From positions 1-6,586 of the forward strand of contig CANCGX010000054.1 of the NCBI GenBank assembly GCA_947377725.1: a DNA stretch of 6,586 bases, in the 5' to 3' direction. Numbering within the stretch: the first letter of the stretch is position 1; each line of letters opens with the position of its first letter. The notes beneath the pieces are model-generated. The model saw only the letters and a program-made list of their open reading frames with translations. It was not told the DNA's origin and searched no databases. Both the position numbers and the translations under genes were made by a program. This stretch comes from Actinomycetota bacterium (lineage in GTDB: Bacteria; Actinomycetota; Actinomycetes; Nanopelagicales; Nanopelagicaceae). Positions 6,299-6,586 of this stretch are shown here, one piece after another.

Positions 6299-6586
6299 TT
6301 AGGCGTTTTTTTGGCGGTTGGATGCAGCCAGACTTACGACCGAAGTGGTGATCAAAACAGCGATAATGAAGCCAAGACTTACTTGCAGCGAAATTTCTGG
6401 GAGTTTGATTCCCAATATCTCGTGGTGTCCCCCATTGACGGCCGCTTCTAATACCAATTTCACGCCGATAAAGGCCAATATGAGTGATAGACCTTCTGTG
6501 AGGTACACCAACTTTGCCATCAAACCACCGATAAGGAAGTAGAGCTGACGCAGCCCCATCAAAGCAAATACATTCGCAGTAACAAT
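6299..6586 (-). CDS. TerC/Alx-family integral membrane protein, C-terminal part
   Basis: The frame is open to the right edge, so these 95 residues are the C-terminal part of a protein usually near 300-340 residues. TerC/Alx proteins are multi-pass membrane proteins linked to tellurite resistance and, for Alx and relatives, to manganese export or metal supply to secreted proteins. Recognisable marks: TANVFALMGLRQLYFLIGG (3-21 of the fragment), LILAFIGVKLVLEA (35-48), then a last transmembrane helix (about 66-86) and a short polar tail. The TTG/ATG near 6562 is internal, since the conserved TANVFAL lies before it. The acidic metal-site residues of the N-terminal half are outside the window. Its stop is 18 bases before the C-S lyase start, so the two are probably co-transcribed. 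Confidence 0.88.
   Translation of the reverse strand: MVTANVFALMGLRQLYFLIGGLMAKLVYLTEGLSLILAFIGVKLVLEAAVNGGHHEILGIKLPEISLQVSLGFIIAVLITTSVVSLAASNRQKNA

Larger units (their letters stand above)
3449..6586 (-). other. Predicted five-gene transcription unit (TerC, C-S lyase, cystathionine synthase, two small membrane proteins)
   Basis: Five same-strand genes are separated by only 18, 19, 3 and 17 bases in order of transcription, with no hairpin plus U-run between them. The promoter would lie to the right of the window or within or before the TerC gene. The unit ends against the convergent SulP gene across a 38-bp gap, in which I see only an 8-bp palindrome (ATTCGAAT, 3419-3426) and no good terminator. 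Co-transcription is inferred from spacing. Confidence 0.65.

Noticed and set aside
1..6586. Possible CRISPR array, insertion sequence, tRNA, riboswitch or phage-related genes
   Set aside because: No spaced direct repeats, terminal inverted repeats, transposase motifs, cloverleaf or long structured leader were seen. The window is almost fully coding with gaps below 50 bp.

Overview
The window looks like a compact piece of an actinobacterial chromosome with modest GC (mid-40s % by eye, not computed). Intergenic gaps are a few tens of bases at most, and Shine-Dalgarno signals are weak or absent at most starts. Protein flavour (TerC with GLRQLYF and GVKL motifs, a GRPE-type cystathionine gamma-synthase, a PatB/MalY lyase) together with low GC and tight packing suggests a streamlined freshwater actinobacterium of the acI/Nanopelagicales type. 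That placement is an inference from recalled families, not from a search.

Layout. 1-771 (+): C-terminal 256 codons of a nucleotide-sugar dehydrogenase, cut by the left edge. 790-2082 (-): a GT4-type glycosyltransferase convergent with it; both fit surface polysaccharide synthesis. 2083-2129: a 47-bp divergent promoter region. 2130-3410 (+): a SulP-family anion transporter that ends directly after its membrane domain, without the usual STAS domain. 3449-6586 (-): one apparent five-gene transcription unit, read right to left: TerC-family membrane protein (5' end outside the window), PatB/MalY-like C-S lyase, cystathionine gamma-synthase-like enzyme, a 47-residue membrane protein with an acidic tail, and a 127-residue membrane protein of unknown function.

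How it works together. The two PLP enzymes are the pair needed to move sulfur from cysteine through cystathionine to homocysteine (forward transsulfuration, methionine synthesis). The flanking membrane proteins have no proven link to that pathway beyond tight same-strand spacing. The sugar dehydrogenase and glycosyltransferase form a separate envelope-polysaccharide patch.

No mobile element, CRISPR array, tRNA, rRNA or recognisable riboswitch was seen. No gap exceeds 50 bases, so there are no unexplained long stretches. I see no strong case for an undescribed multi-gene system. The most interesting points are the small acidic-tailed ORF that shares a frame with the synthase across a single TGA, the uncharacterised 127-residue membrane protein, and the STAS-less SulP transporter.
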